Assembly: GCA_016987375.1 (NCBI GenBank)
Contig: PJRA01000048.1
Location: forward strand, 1,961,788-2,025,787
Length of the DNA: 64,000 bases
From: Brachionus koreanus
Lineage: Eukaryota; Rotifera; Eurotatoria; Ploima; Brachionidae
Reading direction: 5' to 3'
Part shown: positions 47,104 through 59,245 of the stretch, piece by piece
Layout: the number at the start of each line of letters is the position of its first letter
How positions within the stretch are numbered: the stretch's first letter is position 1
Made by a program: the position numbers and the translations under genes
The notes under the pieces: model-generated
Seen by the model: the letters and a program-made list of their open reading frames with translations, nothing else
The model's database searches: none
Told to the model about the DNA's origin: nothing

Positions 47104-49721
47104 ATGGTAGATAATCATATCATAAACAATACTAGCTATATATCTATAATTAACATTTCTGACGAGTCTAAGCCAAACAAAACATTTATTGACATATCTT
47201 CTCTGTCATCCATAGCCACTTCAAATTCATGTCCATTCGGACGAATTAGAGCAAACAGTTCAGTATTACACATAAAATATAATAATTTCAACAAGAATAG
47301 ACCATCAAAAATGGACGGAGTTGGTCTAATTCGACCAGTTTACAATCGAATTAATGAAACTTGTTACGAAGAAATTTTTTATACAAATAATGGTGAGCAT
47401 GATTTAGAAACTAAGATTATAAATCAAAAAAATGAGGACGGCTCTGTTGATCGTACCACAATAACTACAAGTTTTTTACCTAATGGTGAAGTCAAGCAAG
47501 AAGCGTTTGTTGAAACAATATTTGAAGAAAATTTTAGTTCAAGCAGTTCTTCCTTAGAAAAGGAGAATTTAGAAAATTCTAAGCATAATTATCAACTGTT
47601 GTACGCAATGACTAAAAGACAATTTGATTTAATGGAAACTTATTTCAAAAAATTGCAAACAAATGGATACATACAGAAAAATGAGCTAAAATCTCATATT
47701 CTATTTCAAGTTATGGAAAGAAAAAACGTTTGTAAAGTCAATGAAAAACAAGTCAATCAAGCTATTGATTCTCTTGATTGTTTTGGTGATAATTTTATTG
47801 ATTTCAATCAATTCATTCAATTTATGTCATTGTTTTTTTCCAGTAAATATAACATTAGACGTAAAATAGTCAGTGTATTAAATGGACAATCTTATTCTCA
47901 TTTTGAACCAGGTACTTTTTTGTTCTAAAAAAAAAAATTATAATAACCATTTTATTTTTTTTTTAATTTATTATTTTTCAATTTTTCAAATAATTAAAAA
48001 TTAAAACTTTCATGTTCAAACATTAAAAAAAATTTCTAAAATTTATATTTTGTTTTAATTTCATGTAGCTAACGTAGAGTTTTAAATTTAAATTATTTTC
48101 AAAGGCCTAGTTTTATTAATTGTTTGTGCTAAAATAAAAAGAACATTAGTAAATAGCATGTTTTTGGTGTTAAATGTAGACATATTTGCTATCAAAATTT
48201 AAATAAAAATGTAAAAACAGTTCCAATAATAATTCAACTTAATAGTTTAATTTAAGCTATTTTTATTTGTATATTTTCGGTATTAAAAGGTAGATTTAGC
48301 AAAACAGGCTTTTGAAAAATAATTTTTTGAAAATTAGATAAAATTTTAAAAATTTATTCTTAAATTTTCAAAATATAGTTTGATTTTTAAAGAAAAATCT
48401 AAATATCTAAGCTTTACACCAAAAAAATTGTCTTTATTCTGTTTTGATTTTAGGCCTTAATAGAGTCGAAAAACACTATTTCGAAAGCTAAGTATCAACT
48501 ATCTTTAAATTCTAACATTAAAATAAATTAACACTAGAAGCACCAAACGAGTCAAAATGACTCGTTTGAAAAATTTTTAAATCCTCATATCTTTTGAATG
48601 GATTTTTCAAATAAATATATCTTTTTTGAATTATGTAGATTTTTAAATTTTCTTTAAAAAATGATATTACTTTATTAAATTATTTAAGTTTTTTTATAAA
48701 ATATTTATGAATTAAAAAAACCTGAAAAAATGCTTGGTGCTTCTAGTGTTAAAATAGAATAAGAAAAGATGATGATCGAGTTTTTTGTTTATTAATAAAT
48801 CGGCCTGGATTATATGAATTAATTAAAAATATTTATTTTTATTGAGTTTTAAAACAAAGAGACAAACAGCTACCATAGAGATAGTACATCCAATCTCACT
48901 TAGCAGGTTTCCTGCAGTAGCTCTTTATTATTTTTATTTTTACTATTAATTTTAAATTCTTTTTTTATTTTATTGTTTTTAAGGTGAAAAAAAGTATTAA
49001 AAAATGGAGGAAAAAAATTTTTATGCTTTTAATTTTTTTTGCGCCAAAAGATCTTCGTTCAAAGCAAAGCTTTTATAGTTAATTTTTTAATAAGAATTCA
49101 GTTAAATATCTCTAATTCCTCTAAATATCAGAGCATTTTTTTAAAATAAAATATTAGGAATTTAGTTTAAAAAAATTATTGACTTATGTGTTAATTTGTA
49201 CTTTGCTTAAAAAAATATTCTTTTAACAAAAGTAAAAAAAAATTAAATAAGAGTAAAAATTTTTTTTTTCGAAAGAAGAAATAATCAAAATAAATATTTT
49301 TTTTTAAAATCGAATTCTTGTTTTTATTTTACTAATTCGAAATTTGGCACATGTAATGATATTTTAGGTTTTTTAAAAGACAATATTTTTAGAATTATTG
49401 GCTTTCTGCTTTTGGAAAGAATGATAATAGAAAAAGTAACCTTAATTATTGCTATTTGAAATTCTGATTTTGCTTTTATTTGATTTATTTGATTCTTATA
49501 CATTGATTGCTTTAATGTTTTAAGGTTTTTTGCATAACAGCGAAGCAAATGAATTCAAAAACCACCTGTTCAAATTTTATGGGATAAATCAGTCGTTTCA
49601 CATCGAGGAGCCTAAGATAAGCTATGAGTCCTTTGCAGACTTAATTTACCCTAGCTTGAAGAAACAATTGTTTGTTAAATGGACTTCCAGGAGTCAAACA
49701 CAGCCGTTCAAAGAAAAGTGA
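47104..49721 (+). CDS. EF-hand-like protein B (tandem family), degenerate loop
   Basis: Two exons, 47104-47911 and 49525-49721, join in phase 1 and give 334 residues. The join is supported by the result EPGFLHNSEANEFKNHLFKFYG, which lines up with NGYLNSEEAEKFFTLLQKFY of protein C. A middle segment (ETKIINQKNEDGSVDRTTI, TTSFLPNGEVKQ) also matches protein C. The EF-hand position (residues 225-236, DCFGDNFIDFNQ) has lost the usual Asp/Asn at position 3 and Glu at 12, so calcium binding is doubtful; the following FMSLFFSSKYNIRRKI is well kept. The start is uncertain: the frame is open to 47038, but 47104 is the first ATG, and an upstream exon is possible. The intron holds a piggyBac-type MITE. 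Confidence 0.7.
48528..48752. mobile_element. piggyBac-type MITE with TTAA target duplications
   Basis: A 217-base element (48532-48748) has perfect 15-base terminal inverted repeats (CACTAGAAGCACCAA) and is flanked by TTAA on both sides (48528-48531, 48749-48752), the target duplication of piggyBac transposases. Next to the left repeat is an 11-base perfect hairpin (48544-48554 with 48558-48568, loop AAA). No coding capacity, so it is non-autonomous. It lies in the intron of EF-hand gene B. Confidence 0.85.
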
Positions 49722-50030
49722 ACATGGTTGCATAATAATTATTTACGCTTCATAAAAACTATGCATAGTATTTTTTTTTCTCTATTGAACATTAATTAGC
49801 TATGGTGAAAAAGACATTTTTTAAAAATCCATTAATTTAATTTGTGCAATTAAAATTTAAAATTGATCGAATCTTATTTTTTTATTATTCTATTCATTCT
49901 TATTTTTCATTTTTAATCAAAAGTTAAAAAAAAAATTAAATTGAATATAAAATAAAAATTCTAGGAATTTGAAACTCATTTAAAATTTCTCAGTTGCCTA
50001 TTCTAAGCAAGAAAAATCTTATTTATAAAA

Positions 50031-51299
50031 ATGAGTAAAAACAAGCGAAAAAATAAGAAAAATTTAAAAAAGACCTCGGACATATCAAATGGAGTTCAAA
50101 ATGGAAGTGCCAATGAAACAAAGGCCAAAAAGGACATTTTGAATGATAGCTCAGTAAAAAAGGTAACTGTTACCATGGAAACAGCTAATGGATCGACCGT
50201 GTCTAGAACCGAGAAAAATGTTCCGAATGGCGATCATGAAGGCCATCAGAACCATTCGACTAGCTGTCAGTCACATCACCAGCACATTCATGAGGAAAAA
50301 AATGATTACATGGAAGTGAACATAGACAAGTTTGATGATAGAGAAATAAAGTCTGTGACTAGAACTACTAAAAACTCTGATGGTACGATAACTAAAAAAA
50401 AAACAGTGGTCACAACCTTTCCGGATGGTCGACTTGAAACAAAGCATACTGAAGAATCATTCGATCCAAATGAAAAAAATAAAAACTATGAAGAAAATTT
50501 AGATAATGATGAATCCCTATCGGATCAAATCGATTTGGACGATAGGGAAGAAGATTCCGAAACGGAAAAAAAAACATCAGAGACTGATTTTAAAATTGAA
50601 AAACAAACAGAAAATTTAACTGAAAAACAAGTTGAAAATTCAGAACCGTTCTACTCAGAACTTCCATCTATTTTATCAGCTCTTCCAGACTATTTGGTAG
50701 TCATAAAATCAAACGAAAATTTGAACAATAAAAGTTTCATAAATGTGCCATCAGACAATGATTTAGCCTCAGGTATTGTTTACAATAGTGATGAATACGA
50801 AATAATGAGCAAAGAAGAAATAGCAAATTTTAAAAAACTAATTAATGACAATAAAGATTTGGGCTCTGACATTATGTCAAAACATGTTCATTTGTTAAAC
50901 TACTATGGTAATGTTTGTATCCAAAAATTAAAAGAAAACCTGCTGTTGCACTTGAGCTCTCGAAATGTTTTTGTTAGAGAGTCTGATTTAGACAAGTGTT
51001 TGAAAACAATTGATCATAATTTAGACGGAGAACTTAATTATATTGAGTTTGTTGATTTTTTTTGCTTGTTTTTCTCTACTAAAGATACAATTAGAAAAAA
51101 TTTGTTGAGTATTTTAAATGAGCATAATGTAGGCCACAGTGATAATGGTTATCTGAACTCAGAGGAAGCGGAAAAGTTTTTTACTCTTTTGCAAAAATTC
51201 TACGCCTTTGAGCAAGCTGTCAAATTTCCGAATCGGATCAGCTACGATGAATTTGCTACCAATTGCTTGCCACATATAGAAAATAAGCTCTTTTTTTAA
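50031..51299 (+). CDS. EF-hand protein C (tandem family)
   Basis: Single-exon frame of 422 residues from the ATG at 50031. The N-terminus is Lys/Asn-rich (MSKNKRKNKKNLKKTS), followed by a His-rich patch (SCQSHHQHIHE), then the segment shared with B (REIKSVTRTTKNSDGTITKK, VTTFPDGRLETK) and an acidic linker. The C-terminal module has a canonical EF-hand loop at 328-339 (DHNLDGELNYIE), then FVDFFCLFFSTKDTIRKNLL and a second helical unit (GYLNSEEAEKFFTLLQKFY, ISYDEF). This fits one calcium-binding EF-hand plus a degenerate partner. It lies about 300 bases after gene B, same strand. AATAAA at 51346. Cellular role unknown. Confidence 0.8.
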   Translation: MSKNKRKNKKNLKKTSDISNGVQNGSANETKAKKDILNDSSVKKVTVTMETANGSTVSRTEKNVPNGDHEGHQNHSTSCQSHHQHIHEEKNDYMEVNIDKFDDREIKSVTRTTKNSDGTITKKKTVVTTFPDGRLETKHTEESFDPNEKNKNYEENLDNDESLSDQIDLDDREEDSETEKKTSETDFKIEKQTENLTEKQVENSEPFYSELPSILSALPDYLVVIKSNENLNNKSFINVPSDNDLASGIVYNSDEYEIMSKEEIANFKKLINDNKDLGSDIMSKHVHLLNYYGNVCIQKLKENLLLHLSSRNVFVRESDLDKCLKTIDHNLDGELNYIEFVDFFCLFFSTKDTIRKNLLSILNEHNVGHSDNGYLNSEEAEKFFTLLQKFYAFEQAVKFPNRISYDEFATNCLPHIENKLFF

Positions 51300-51545
51300 C
51301 TAACCAAAAGTGAAGAGATTTTAAATTTTTAATCAAGTAGTTTTAAATAAATGTTTGTTTAATAACTTTTATTGTTACTTAAAGCTATATTTTACTTCAT
51401 TTTAGCAACTAAATTTACTTTTGCGCTTTTCAAACCCATCAACACCTGAAGATTTTTTAATAAAATTTTCATTTGAAAATTATTTTATTTTTCTCAGCAA
51501 GAAGAGTTTTTTTTCTTTATTTTTTTTTTGTTCAAAATATAAATT

Positions 51546-53326
51546 ATGGAAAGTGAAAATATTGACGAAAAGTTTCTGATGGAGCAAGAGTCCGTGGACT
51601 TTGTGTTCGAGGTAAAACAGCGACCGAGCAAAGAAGTGGAACAAGAGGCTAAAGAGAAACTTGAGAATCAGCACAAAAAATTATTAGATGAGAATTATTT
51701 GAACCGGTCCATGCAAAGCTTCGATTATTCCTATTATCCAAATCAGCTTAAGACAAAGCCTGTACAAACCAAGTCTAAACCGAACTCAAAAATGGAGCGC
51801 AGCGCAACTTTGGACTTTTTTGGCCGTTCAAAATCAAACGGTTATATTGTTAATAAAATAAATCCCGTTTTGGACAATGACTTCGCCTACATCAATCGAA
51901 ACAAGCTTGTGAATAGGCGACTTGCTATACGCAAAAACATCCAAAATTCTGTTGGTCTAAAATCTTACACTTCACCCTATGTATCTGACTTTTTGACCAT
52001 CAAAAATCAAATCGACACCGAATACAAATTAGCTAATCCGATAGAGTTCTATTTCCCAGAAGAATCGGAAACTTTTAGCGAGAATAATTACGGCAAAATT
52101 GAGAATACTGAGTCTCAAATTCATTTAGATCCGCAGAACAGTGTGTTTCTAGCCTCGTTGAATACGGAAGTACAGCAGAACAGGGATTTAAAAAAACGAG
52201 CATGGTATACTAATGAGGCTAAAAAGTTTTACAAGGGCTCTAAATCAGCCAAACCTGTAGTTATTATTGAAAAGTAATTATTTATATTTTGAATTAATTT
52301 CAGATACCTTATCATTACAGTTATTTTTTGGATCAAATTTAAATTTTTAAATTTAATTTATCAAATATAAAAAAGTTCTACTTTAAATTTTTTTAAGAAG
52401 AATTTTTTATTAAAGAAACTCAATAAAGTTTTAGCAATCTATTAAAAATTATAATCAAAATAGCAAATGTGAATAAAAAAAAATCAATTTTTCTAAATCT
52501 GTACCTGAAAAATGCCTTCAAATTAATTTAAAAAAAAAAGAATTAATAGAATTTTATTAATTAAATATCAAGCGAAAACCTATAAGATTGAAAGCACATA
52601 ATACTTAGTTTAAATTCTATTTTAAGAAAAAGTTATAAACATGGCAAGGCAGTGGGACCGTCTCCGATGTCTTATCACATACCTCGACGTCCCCCGAATG
52701 AAAAATCAGCGCCCATGTACTCATTAGGAAAGCGAACATTCAAAGAAAAAAATGGTGGTGGTCGATCTTCTTGGGAAAAAGAATGGTTTTCTTCGAATAA
52801 TCCCCATACTGTTAAAACAAATTACAACCGTGAAATTAGATGGCCTGCGCCCAACTATTACTCATTAAAGTCAGTTATTGGCTCTGATTCTTCAAATAAA
52901 CTTGTCTCTTCGTCTCAAATAAACAGTATAGGAATAAAGCTTTACAGTTCGACACAAGAGCTTATTGATTTGAAAAAAGTAGAAAAAGACAGCAACATTT
53001 CTAAAGAAGATCTTGTTGAAAAAGAATTGAACAACACTAATTTGCTGAAGAAAAAAATTAAGCTTGGAGAAAAACATAAAAAACGATTTGATTCCAATGT
53101 AATGGAGAGTTTTAATCATCTAAGTTTAAAAGCGCCACAGTTTAGCATTAAATTTCGACAAAAAGGCACAGTTTTATGGCCAAAAGTGGAAAAAACACCT
53201 GGACCGGGCTCTTATGATATGAGCAAATTTAAAAATATTATTAAATCAGCTCCTAAATACTCGCCTCCTCATGCCCGCTTAGATCTGAATTCAAATTACA
53301 TGATAGGACCATTTGCAGCTGTTTAA
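51546..53326 (+). CDS. SHIPPO/ODF3-type sperm-tail PG-rich repeat protein
   Basis: Proteins with these repeats are microtubule-associated parts of sperm tails and cilia. The C-terminal frame has PG-rich units: GPSPMSYHIP, APMYSLGKR, WPAPNYYSLKS, and TPGPGSYDMSKFK with APKYSPP. It lacks a usable ATG. The upstream frame (51546-52273) ends at a GTAATT donor in phase 2, and an AAG acceptor at 52626 restores exactly that phase, so I join 51546-52273 with 52627-53326 (475 residues). The N-terminal part (243 residues) is charged and not recognised. Alternative: two separate genes, the second with an unseen first exon. An AATAAA near 52421 inside the proposed intron leaves that open. Ciliary role is inferred from the family. 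Confidence 0.6.
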
Positions 53327-56219
53327 TTTAATTAGAATGTTACTTTTTTTCTTTTTTATTTTAGTCAAATTTTGGTTTTTATTTTTTTTACTTTTACATA
53401 ATCAAAATGTGTTAAAAAAATGCAAATTGAATTTTAATTTTCAAAAAATAAAAAAATTAAAATTGTTGATTTTATAGTTATTACATCTGTATAGACTTAA
53501 TTAGAATATAACCATTTTAAAAAAAAAATAGAAATAGCTCTTTTTCTTTTAAATTAAAAAAAGGTATTCACCGGTAATTGAAATTGAGTTGAGAGATTTT
53601 GGCAATTAATTTATTTTTTTTAAAATTATTTCTAAAATTAGTAAACGATTATTAAACTAAAAATTAAACTTCACAGGAAACTAAAATATAAAGGTTTTAC
53701 GTAAAAACAAGCTTTAAAAATTTTCGATTAATAACATAATTTCTAAATTAAGCATAATTTTTTTACAGGAAATTTTTTTCATTTTCTTCTTTCTGTTTGA
53801 TTTATTAATAGAACATTACCAATTTGATTTTAATTTTGAATCAAATCTTAAAAAGCCTTTTTTGCATCAATTTAAAACTAACTTTAGCTTTGCTAAACGT
53901 AAAATATAGTTTGGTGATTTATCAATAAAATAAAAGCCAAATTAAAAAATGCTTTGTTACTTAGAAACTTTGAGTTTTTATTAAAAAAAATAAAATATCG
54001 GAAAAAAAATCAATCACATCCTAATCATATATTCTATATAAATATAATATAGCGTTTGTTTTAGCTGTTTTGTCAGAAATGTCCTATCCACATCCATTCA
54101 GTTTTCTTAAAATGTTTTTTTTTTTGGTGAAATTACTAATTTTATTCTTTGGATTTTAATAATTTGTACTTATTAATCTCGAATTTATTTCATTGCACAT
54201 TTATTTTTACCTGTTCACTTAATTCTAATTTATAAACTAAATTAAGAAATAAACTAAAAAAGTCAACTATAGCAAGACTACGTTAGCCGTTCTGCTTTGT
54301 CAATTTGGTTATAATAATTTGAAGGTATTATTATTATTTTTATTAATTTAAAATAAGTCTTTTATCTATGTTTTTCGGATTTTTTGCATATAGTTTTCAA
54401 TTATTCAGTAAGAACACTTTAAAAAAAGATTTTCCATATATGGTCTTTTAATCAATTCTTAAAAAAAAAAAGACATCTTTGAAAAATCAACATTACTCGA
54501 ACTAAATGTTCCTGAAAATTCATATTTATTACGTAAAAACGTAAATTTTTTTTCTACGTAAATTTTAATTTTTTTTATGGGTTTAGACATATGTGGACAA
54601 TTTATTTTCAAGGATAAATTTTTAAGTTGATTTATAAATGTTTATTATTCAATGTACATTAATTAATACACATCGTCAAAGAAAAACTCAGCGCTTTAAT
54701 AAAATACTGAATGCACTTTTTTATTAGTTAATTGAACGAATAATTTAGTGTCTTTCGGTCTCTGACTGCGTATTAATGATACTTATGAACCCTGTCATTT
54801 TTAGTTTTATTTTTGAACCAAATATTTATAGCATAATGAAAAATTTATCCTTGGCTAAAACAAAAACCTAAATTTTTAAGTAAGATTCAGATTTAGACAG
54901 TAGACAAGAAAAAAGCTGTGTAGAGTTGTTTCATTTTTATTAGACTATTGATTGATTATGCTCTGCAAATGTATCTTTTTTTAAGAATTTAGATTCTATT
55001 TTTCAACAATTTAAATTAGCTTGCCCACTTTCTGTAAAAAAGTCAAAAGCATTTGTAGATAAGAAGTCTTTTAAGACAAGATGTGGCTCAGATTTTTTCT
55101 GTTTATTCATTTTATTGGATTTTATTGCCTCTTTTAATTTCACCGTTCGATCAAATTGACATGTACATGTAGTCTTTGTTGTGGAGTTTGTTTTTTTATG
55201 TTTAATTATTAAATTTTGATAAAATAAATTTGACTAGAAGTGTTTTGCATTAATCATCTAATAGCAGATTAGAAACCAAGAAAATTTTATCAGTAAAATG
55301 AATTGAAAAAGAAAAAAATATTGAAAAACATCAGTGAAGCTATATTTAATATAACAAATGAAATTTTTTTCTTAGTTAGTCACTAACTTCAGCTAAACTT
55401 TAACCGTTAGCCCTGGGCTCCGTCTCAGAAGCTAAGTTACCAAAAACTATTGAAAATACTTTTGATGACAACATAATTAATATTAAGTTTTCACTGCCTA
55501 TACATTTTCTTGTTGGCTTGATTTCTGTTTGAAAATAAGTGGTCATTTAGATCTAATTCATATGGTGTTTTTTCGAATATACTAAAAAATAAAACAAAAT
55601 TATTTTTTTAAATTTAATTAAACGTTTTAAAGTAATTTAAGTAATAGAATAAGAAAATGTTTAAAAAGCAAATGATTGTATTTTTTATTCTGTTTTACAT
55701 TTGAAAAAATGTACACTAAAATATATATGAACAATCTAATAGCTCTAAAATATTCAAAAACTTTAATCAGCTTGTTTGAATTCCTTTTTTTGTGTATTGT
55801 AATAAAATAATTAATTTTTTAATCTATGTTATAAATTATTAGAAAATTTTAAAAGAAACCTCTAAAAATAGTGTTAAGTAACGACCGAAAGATCATTTAA
55901 CGAGAGGTCACTATTCATCTCTTTGGGAAAAAAAATTTAGCCTTCTTTTTTTTATAGATTATGATTAATTTTCAAAGTAAAACATCTAAATAAAAAAAAA
56001 TCTAATTAAATTTTTATACTTAAAAAGTAAAGAAATAAAAATTTAATATTTAGTCTTTATTGCCAGCCATCTTCCAGGGAAGGGGAGTATAATTTGTTCT
56101 AGTAAAACAATGAAGTTATGTAATAAAAATTAATTTATGACTACTTCTTTGCTTCAGAGTTTTCCCAAAATGGTCTCAACTTGTTAACAGCAATTAGCGG
56201 TCCAAAATTTTCTTCAAAA
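53327..56219. other. Intergenic, nothing recognised
   Basis: Long AT-rich spacer between the SHIPPO-type gene and the LINE cluster. No coding frame or structured repeat recognised. Confidence 0.45.
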
Positions 56220-57065
56220 AACGTATTTTTTAAAAAGCCTAGCACGATCTTTTGGAAAATAACTGTTTAAACCAATTTTGAGCCCATTACTGCTTGGAAG
56301 TGTGGATCTGAAGCAGCCATATTCATTGAATATGTCCAACGCCGTCTTGAATACTTCCGTTGATTTTGATTTTTTTACACAATCAGGCAACCTATTTCAT
56401 TGTGCGATCGCCCTATTTAAAAAGAAATCATGTCGGACAGTAACCGCACTTGTAAAATCAAGGAGAGCTTTCTCAGTGCATTCTCATACAATTACCTCTT
56501 AATATTGCCCCTATTTCTTCTGATACAGATAAAGTTAGTCTAGTTAGCTGATCATTTTCCAATCCACTAGTTAATACATTTCAATTAAATCTTTTCTCAT
56601 TCGTCTTTCACTTAGTTTTTTAACACATTTTAAAACTTTTTCTAATCCATTCACATACATCTTTTTACTCGGATTTACGTCATTTACACCGTAGAAGGCG
56701 TTTATGCGGTACTGTATCAGAAGTTTTCAGAAGAAGTCAACACAATTACCTTTTGTTGTCTCACTTGTTATCATGTCCCGTGTTTCGAGAAAATTTGTTA
56801 CACATAATCTTTTTTTTAGGATTTTTTAGAAACAAACCATTTTGACTCCCAACTTTGAGATTATTTTTTTGAAGAAAAAACATAAGTTGATCCCTGATTA
56901 TACACTCTAAAACTATGCAGACCACCGATGTGAGAGATACTGGTCTATAATTCCTAGGTTCCATTCAGTTTCCTGTTTTTGGAAATTGGTGTTATATTAG
57001 CTTTTTTCCACTCGACTGGAATTTTTCAAGCGACCTCTTAAAAGTTTTATGCTTTTGCCGGGAAA
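56220..57065 (-). mobile_element. Decayed LINE, copy 1 (RT start and 3' tail)
   Basis: Reading the minus strand from 57065: a broken frame with SGKKANITPISK and then NYRPVSLTSVVCIVLECII and RDQLMFFLQKNNL, the first RT block. After a deleted middle come ERRMRKDLIEMY and VNGLEND, then FFLNRAIAQ and NRLPDCVKKSKSTEVFKTALD, the conserved C-terminal tail of CR1/jockey-like RTs. Several stops and frame shifts are present. It is a pseudogene with an internal deletion; the catalytic FADD part is missing. Confidence 0.75.
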
Positions 57066-58139
57066 CTGTTCTTGCCAGTTCTTTGATATCAACATTTATT
57101 TTTCTTTTAATTATAAAACAAAAATTGCTAAATTTAATATGTATTTATATGATTGAATCTCTTGAAATAAGATATTAGCTTGATTTTTTATTTCATAATA
57201 AAAAACAAAAAAAAAACAGTAATTAAAATTTTACCATTCATTTCCTTGAATTTTCATAGCTCAAAAAAATTCTGTGTTCCATAAAGGTATTTTTTTTTAA
57301 TCTTCTAGTTGAACTAACTAGCTATTATCTTCCATTTGATTTTTAGAAAAAAAATTCGGTAAGAAAACGGAAATAAATATTTATTATTTATTTGTTTTCT
57401 GTACCGAACTAGAGCTCCTTCAGAGTAAAGTAAAAAAAAATAAAAATAAAGTAAATCAGCTAAAAAAAAAAATGTAAAGAAAGTTTAAAAGACAAAGGTT
57501 GTTACATGTGACAGAAATTTACATAGTTGAAGCTTCATGAAAAAAGAGGAAATAGTAAGGTAGCAATTACACAATGGATTAGAGTATTCAATATATCTTG
57601 ATTCGAAGCCTTGTTTGTATTCATCCACTAGTCTGACAACCAATGGAATAGAATGACTCAGTCCTGTCCCAACATATCTCTCACTCAACTCAAAAAGCCG
57701 ATTCGAGATTGTTATTAATTTTAGTTTATTAAAAGCCTCATGATGCTACATGTTGGAGGGAGAATCATATTTTAACTTAAGGATATATCTGACTGCTATA
57801 TTCTGAATTGCTTGTAGTTTTTGATATTATTTTCTGAAAATGAATTCAAGCAAGGAAAATAATAGTCTAAAATTGATCCGACTAAAGTTTTATATAGATT
57901 TCCTAGTGTGTATTGAGTAAGACCCCATTTTTTATTTGACAATATTTTTAATTATATATGCAGCGTTCTTTAATTTCGTCTACCAGTATGTTAAAGTTTA
58001 ACTTGGAATAAAATTTAATGCCAAGAAACTTGATTTCTTTTTGGCTCACTATTCTGTTTCCATAAATTTTTAAATTTAGATTTCCACTCTCTTTTTTGTA
58101 CCTAGAAAAGATAACAGAACACGACTTTTCAACTGATAT

Positions 58140-58179
58140 CTTCATTTTCCATTTAATAATTATTAAATGGAAAATGAAG
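58140..58179. repeat. Perfect 40-base palindrome at the insertion junction
   Basis: Two 20-base arms without a spacer. The left arm is LINE coding sequence (minus strand, KWKMK); the right arm is its exact inverted copy and abuts the inserted DNA. It ends in AAG, which also flanks the other end of the insert (59246-59248). Confidence 0.9.
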
Positions 58180-59245
58180 TTAAATTTTTTCCTACTTGGA
58201 AAAACATCTTTTACATGATCTTTGTTTATTCTCTATTTCAATAAATAAATCACAAGGTTGACAGTACCATTTTTTAGTATATGTTATTTCTTCACCCGTT
58301 AGTTTGAGTAATTTCTGGCTAATTTGATCATACGATCTTGCGATTTTCAACTTTGTTGTCATAGCCACAAGTTGGCTTACTAGAGCTAGTGCGCTTTGAG
58401 TTATTTTCCCGGAGTAAAATAATGATAACAAGCACATTTCAATCAGTTCAATTTTTTCCTGACTGCTAAAATTATTTTGATTATTTATTTCGTATTGAAG
58501 TAAATCAGATATGGAAGACTCATCATCTTTTGAAAAAAATGGTTCTTGAAATTGATTTAAAGAAGAGTCATCGAAAATCTGGTAATTAGGAGCGTCTAAA
58601 AATTCACTTTTATTGCCTTCTATTCGATCGTTTGATCTGAAAATTTTATCAAATCTATTCAAAATTTTTTCTTTTTCTCTTTTTTTTTTATCAAATAGAG
58701 TGCTGCGTGGTATTTTTTTATGTTCATCACGTAAATATTGGAACTTTTTTAACATTTCTAAACTAAAAATGAAAAATTACAATATTATCACAGCATATTA
58801 GAATTATTATATAACATAATAATTATTGGTATTAAAGTTATTTTTTTAAAATAATTATAAAAATAACCGACATAAAGTAATAAAAATATTACAAGACATG
58901 GCAAAAAATTAAGACTTTACAGCGATGTAGTACAGTTTCTTATGATTTTTTTATTTTCTTTAAAATAGAACCATTTTTTTTTCAAAAAAATATAAATTTA
59001 AAGGATTGATGTAGATTCTTTAGAGAATCCGTAAAATGTCTTCATAAATTCATTGACTGTAAAATTCTAATTAAGATTTTTACAGTTAGTCTAGAGAAAT
59101 AAAAAAGATTTTTCTATTTATTTTTAGAAATTTTTTTTATCCCTAGAATATCTCTATTTTTTCTTCAAAATTTGTCAAATTATAGAGATTTTTTAACGAA
59201 TCTTTAAAGAAACCACAAAAAATCTCTAAAATTTTTTTGACTGGG
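58180..59245 (-). mobile_element. Truncated DNA-transposon fragment inside LINE copy 2
   Basis: The outer end (minus strand, from 59245) starts CCCAGTCAAAAAAATTTT and is followed by repeated AGAGATT/AATCTCT words (about 59220, 59183, 59151), like the subterminal repeats of CACTA-type elements. The inner end stops right after the zinc-knuckle part of an open frame and has no matching inverted repeat, so the element is truncated. AAG on both sides could be a 3-base target duplication or chance. The CACTA/tnp2 assignment is inference. Confidence 0.45.
58192..58755 (-). pseudogene. N-terminal part of a transposase-like protein, truncated
   Basis: Open frame of 187 residues on the minus strand starting MLKKFQYLRDEHKKIP. 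It has an acidic, Asn/Ser-rich middle, a helical stretch (IELIEMCLLSLFYSGKITQS) and ends with a Cys pair motif, WYCQPCDLF to SCKRCF (C-x2-C, 14 residues, C-x2-C). This pattern, a helical region then a zinc knuckle, recalls N-terminal regions of tnp2/CACTA-type transposase proteins in animals. The frame ends at the edge of the inserted block, so the catalytic part is missing. I assign it to the inserted transposon, not to a host gene. Certainty is low about the superfamily and moderate that it is mobile-element coding. Confidence 0.45.

Noticed and set aside
57485..57688. Possible short protein gene on the minus strand
   Set aside because: It is in line with the C-terminal part of LINE copy 2 and lacks its own start.
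58180..59245. Complete CACTA element with matching terminal repeats
   Set aside because: Only the 59245 end looks like a terminus; the sequence at 58180 does not mirror it, so a full element is not supported.
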